Part shown: piece by piece, positions 9,945 through 12,301 of the stretch
How the letters are laid out: every line of letters begins with the position of its first letter
Numbering within the stretch: the first letter of the stretch is position 1
Assembly: GCF_001280125.1 (NCBI RefSeq)
Contig: NZ_LGEG01000034.1
Span: forward strand, 1 to 12,301
Length of the DNA: 12,301 nt
Source of the DNA: Streptomyces sp. NRRL F-6492
GTDB taxonomy: Bacteria; Actinomycetota; Actinomycetes; Streptomycetales; Streptomycetaceae
Direction: 5' to 3'
Made by a program: the position numbers and the translations under genes
Notes under the pieces: model-generated
The model's input: only the letters and a program-made list of their open reading frames with translations
The model's database searches: none
Told to the model about the DNA's origin: nothing

Positions 9945-9975
9945 TTGATCGATCGAACGGGCCGGGGGTTACCAT
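9945..9975 (+). promoter_or_regulatory. Candidate promoter of the GAPDH gene
   Basis: TTGATC (9945-9950) and TACCAT (9970-9975), 19 bp apart, resemble -35 and -10 boxes of a main vegetative sigma promoter. This would give a leader of about 25 bases before GTG 10007. The local AT content is raised from 9970 to 10006. GATCGATC (9947-9954), a small perfect palindrome overlapping the -35, could bind a regulator. Confidence 0.5.
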
Positions 9976-10006
9976 ATGAGCGCCGCCTAGCTCGAAAGAT
10001 AAACTT

Positions 10007-11461
10007 GTGACTGTCAATGACGACTCGTTCATCAGTTGGAAGAACCGCGAGGAGATCGCGGAGTCGATGATCCCGATCATCGGGAAGCTGCACCGGGAGC
10101 AGGACGTCACCGTCCTCCTCCACAGCCGCTCCCTGGTGAACAAGTCGGTGGTCAGCATCCTCAAGACCCACCGCTTCGCCCGGCAGATAGCCGGCGAGGA
10201 GCTGTCGGTCACCGAGACGCTCCCCTTCCTCCAGACGCTCACCACGCTCGACCTCGGCCCCTCCCAGATCGACATCGGCATGCTGGCCGCCGACTACCGG
10301 ACCGACGACCGCGGTCTGTCGGTGGCGGAGTTCACCGCCGAGGCCGTGGCCGGCGCCACCGGTGAGAACAAGATCGAGCGTCGCGACGGACGCGACGTCG
10401 TCCTCTACGGCTTCGGCCGCATCGGACGCCTCGTGGCCCGCCTCCTCATCGAGAAGGCCGGCTCCGGCAACGGCCTGCGGCTGCGCGCGATCGTCGTGCG
10501 CGGGGGCGGCGAGCGGGCCGCCGAGGACATCGTGAAGCGCGCCTCGCTGCTGCGCCGCGACTCCATCCACGGCCAGTTCCAGGGCACGATCACGGTCGAC
10601 GAGGAGAACGGCTCCATCGTCGCCAACGGCAACACGATCAAGGTGATCTACGCCAACGACCCCTCCGAGGTCGACTACACGGCGTACGGCATCGAGAACG
10701 CCATCCTGATCGACAACACCGGCAAGTGGCGCGACCGCGCGGGCCTCTCCACCCACCTGCGCCCCGGCATCGACAAGGTCGTCCTGACCGCGCCCGGCAA
10801 GGGCGACGTGCCGAACATCGTGCACGGCGTCAACCACGACACGATCAAGCCGGACGAGCGGATCCTGTCCTGCGCCTCCTGCACCACCAACGCGATCGTC
10901 CCGCCGCTGAAGGCGATGGACGACGAGTACGGCGTGCTGCGCGGCCACGTGGAGACCGTCCACTCGTTCACCAACGACCAGAACCTCCTGGACAACTACC
11001 ACAAGGCCGACCGCCGCGGCCGTTCCGCGCCGCTCAACATGGTGATCACCGAGACCGGTGCCGCTTCGGCCGTCGCCAAGGCGCTGCCGGAGCTGAAGGC
11101 CCCGATCACCGGCAGCTCGATCCGCGTCCCCGTCCCGGACGTCTCGATCGCGATCCTGAGCCTGCGCCTGGGCCGCGAGACCACCCGCGACGAGGTCCTG
11201 GAGTACCTGCGCGACGTCTCGCTGCACTCGCCGCTGAAGCGCCAGATCGACTTCACCACGGCCCCCGACGCCGTCTCGATGGACTTCGTGGGCTCGCGCC
11301 ACGCGTCGATCGTCGACGCCGGCGCGACCAAGGTCGACGGCGACAACGCGATCCTGTACCTGTGGTACGACAACGAGTTCGGCTACTCGTGCCAGGTCAT
11401 CCGGGTCGTCCAGCACGTCTCCGGCGTGGAGTACCCGACCTTCCCGTCGCCGGCGGCCTGA
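10007..11461 (+). CDS. gap: Glyceraldehyde-3-phosphate dehydrogenase, long form with N-terminal extension
   Basis: Oxidises glyceraldehyde 3-phosphate with phosphate and NAD(P) to 1,3-bisphosphoglycerate, or the reverse. It has 484 residues against the usual ~335. The first ~125 are an extension (MTVNDDSFISWKNREEIAES, then IGKLHREQDVTVLLHSRSLV), which I cannot assign to a known domain. The canonical enzyme follows: dinucleotide site YGFGRIGR (134-141), catalytic SCASCTTNA with Cys292, His319 in ETVHSFTND, GAASAVAKALPEL (351-363) and WYDNEFGYS (453-461). The usual AIND at the end of the second strand, whose Asp favours NAD, is AIVVRGG (161-167), so NADP use is possible. The start is GTG 10007; GAAAG (9994-9998) is a weak ribosome site. 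A promoter-like sequence precedes the gene and a strong terminator follows, so it is transcribed alone. Actinomycetes often have a second, ordinary gap elsewhere. Confidence 0.95.
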   Translation: MTVNDDSFISWKNREEIAESMIPIIGKLHREQDVTVLLHSRSLVNKSVVSILKTHRFARQIAGEELSVTETLPFLQTLTTLDLGPSQIDIGMLAADYRTDDRGLSVAEFTAEAVAGATGENKIERRDGRDVVLYGFGRIGRLVARLLIEKAGSGNGLRLRAIVVRGGGERAAEDIVKRASLLRRDSIHGQFQGTITVDEENGSIVANGNTIKVIYANDPSEVDYTAYGIENAILIDNTGKWRDRAGLSTHLRPGIDKVVLTAPGKGDVPNIVHGVNHDTIKPDERILSCASCTTNAIVPPLKAMDDEYGVLRGHVETVHSFTNDQNLLDNYHKADRRGRSAPLNMVITETGAASAVAKALPELKAPITGSSIRVPVPDVSIAILSLRLGRETTRDEVLEYLRDVSLHSPLKRQIDFTTAPDAVSMDFVGSRHASIVDAGATKVDGDNAILYLWYDNEFGYSCQVIRVVQHVSGVEYPTFPSPAA

Positions 11462-11478
11462 CCCCCGCGACGCCCGGC

Positions 11479-11514
11479 GAGCGCGCCGCACCCCCGCCGG
11501 GGTGCGGCGCGCTC
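11479..11514 (+). terminator. Strong intrinsic terminator of the GAPDH gene
   Basis: GAGCGCGCCGCACCCC pairs perfectly with GGGGTGCGGCGCGCTC, a 16-bp stem around the 4-base loop CGCC. It begins 17 bases after the gap stop codon. The tail is only mildly T-containing (CCGTTCCC). Confidence 0.88.
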
Positions 11515-11565
11515 CCGTTCCCGGGGCGGCGAACCGGACGCGCGGTCAGCGGCGTCCCTCCCGCC

Positions 11566-12301
11566 ATGGAGACGTTCGTCCACGGCGCACGCCAGCTGCT
11601 GCGCTTCACGGTCCTGGAGGTGCGCTGCTGCGCCTTCGCCGTCGCGCTCGTCGGCGGGATCGCCGCCTCGACGCTGCTGCCCGGACTGCCGATCGCCCGC
11701 TACGACCTGCTCCTGCTGTACGGGGTCGGGCTGGCGTTCCTCGCGTGGCGGGTCGGCTGGGACACCGGCCGGGACGTCGCCGTGATCGCCGGCTGCCACG
11801 CCATCGGGCTGCTCTTCGAACTGGTCAAGGTGCGGATGGGCTCGTGGAGCTACCCGGAGGAGGCCCTGACGAAGTTCGGCGGCGTCCCCCTGTACGGCGG
11901 TTTCCTGTACGCGGCCGTCGGCAGTTACGTGTGCCGGGCCTGGCACCTGTTCGACCTGCGGCTCACGGGCTACCGGCCCCGGGCGACGGCGGTCCTCGCC
12001 GGCGCCGTGTACGTGAACTTCTTCAGCCACCACTGGCTGCCCGACGCGCGCTGGGCGCTGGCCGCGCTGCTGCTCGTCGCGACGGCGGGCACCCGGGTGC
12101 GGTTCCGGGTCGGGTCCCGGGACCACCGGATGCCGCTGGCCCTGTCGTTCGTCCTGATCGGCTTCTTCCTGTGGGTCGCGGAGAACGCGGCCACGTACGT
12201 CGGCGCCTGGAGCTACCCGCACCAGCTCGGCGGCTGGCAGCCCGTCCCCCTCTCCAAGTTCGGCGCGTGGGCACTGCTGATCAGCGTCACCTTCGTCCTG
12301 G
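11566..12301 (+). CDS. DUF817-type integral membrane protein (3' end off window)
   Basis: The visible 245 residues form a polytopic membrane protein with about 7 hydrophobic helices and aromatic-rich loops. The segments FELVKVRMGSWSYP (84-97), KFGGVPLYGGFLYAAVGSYV (103-122), CRAWHLFDLRL (123-133) and VNFFSHHWLPDARW (150-163) match what I know of the DUF817 family (including Bacillus YoaT), whose function is unknown. The motif ExxxxxxGxWSYP occurs twice, at 85-97 and 206-218, each followed by a KFG (103-105 and 231-233), suggesting two related halves. The start is ATG 11566, the only in-frame start near; no ribosome site precedes it, so translation may be leaderless. The family's usual length suggests only a short C-terminal piece is missing. 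It is preceded by the gap terminator and so should have its own promoter, which I could not locate. Confidence 0.82.
   Translation, partial: METFVHGARQLLRFTVLEVRCCAFAVALVGGIAASTLLPGLPIARYDLLLLYGVGLAFLAWRVGWDTGRDVAVIAGCHAIGLLFELVKVRMGSWSYPEEALTKFGGVPLYGGFLYAAVGSYVCRAWHLFDLRLTGYRPRATAVLAGAVYVNFFSHHWLPDARWALAALLLVATAGTRVRFRVGSRDHRMPLALSFVLIGFFLWVAENAATYVGAWSYPHQLGGWQPVPLSKFGAWALLISVTFVL

Overview
The window is very GC-rich, with G/C in almost every third codon position, GTG and TTG starts, and few stop codons in any frame. It carries a monomeric NADP-type isocitrate dehydrogenase, a roughly 480-residue glyceraldehyde-3-phosphate dehydrogenase and a sigma factor fused to a zinc-finger/membrane module. 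Together these point to an actinomycete, most likely Streptomyces. It reads as chromosomal DNA. I see no insertion sequence, phage gene, CRISPR array, rRNA or tRNA.

Layout, left to right. (1) 1-1126, minus: a sigma-70/ECF-type factor with a C-terminal HxxxCxxC motif, one transmembrane helix and a Pro/Thr-rich outer tail; it runs off the left edge. (2) 1127-1318: its leader, with a 9-bp tandem repeat and a hairpin. (3) 1319-1609, minus: a small unrecognised ORF lying between two hairpins. (4) 1708-3930, minus: icd, monomeric isocitrate dehydrogenase, followed by a 15-bp-stem terminator and preceded by a 28-bp interrupted palindrome. (5) 3975-5048, minus: a polytopic PAP2-like membrane protein that has lost some catalytic residues. 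(6) 5196-5441, plus: a small membrane protein, divergent from the PAP2 gene. (7) 5568-6602, minus: a LacI/GalR-family repressor. (8) 6873-8678, plus: a membrane-anchored VanW-family protein behind an 18-bp AT-rich palindrome. (9) 8844-9875, plus: a serine-beta-lactamase-fold hydrolase. (10) 10007-11461, plus: the atypical GAPDH, with a promoter-like sequence and a 16-bp-stem terminator. (11) 11566 to the right edge, plus: a DUF817-type membrane protein with a duplicated motif.

How the genes relate. Two central-carbon enzymes (isocitrate dehydrogenase and GAPDH) sit among cell-surface genes (VanW, beta-lactamase fold, PAP2-like, DUF817) and two regulators (membrane-tethered sigma, LacI). Most genes look like single-gene transcription units separated by hairpins, so there is no clear multi-gene system. 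PAP2 and icd could form one operon, because the PAP2 stop lies 44 bp before the icd start.

I did not find a convincing undescribed multi-gene system. The most useful leads are the two symmetric operator candidates (upstream of icd and of the VanW gene), the sigma/anti-sigma fusion, the N-terminally extended GAPDH that lacks the usual cofactor-selecting acidic residue, the degenerate PAP2 site and the duplicated motif in the DUF817 protein. All family assignments come from reading motifs by eye; no database search was run.
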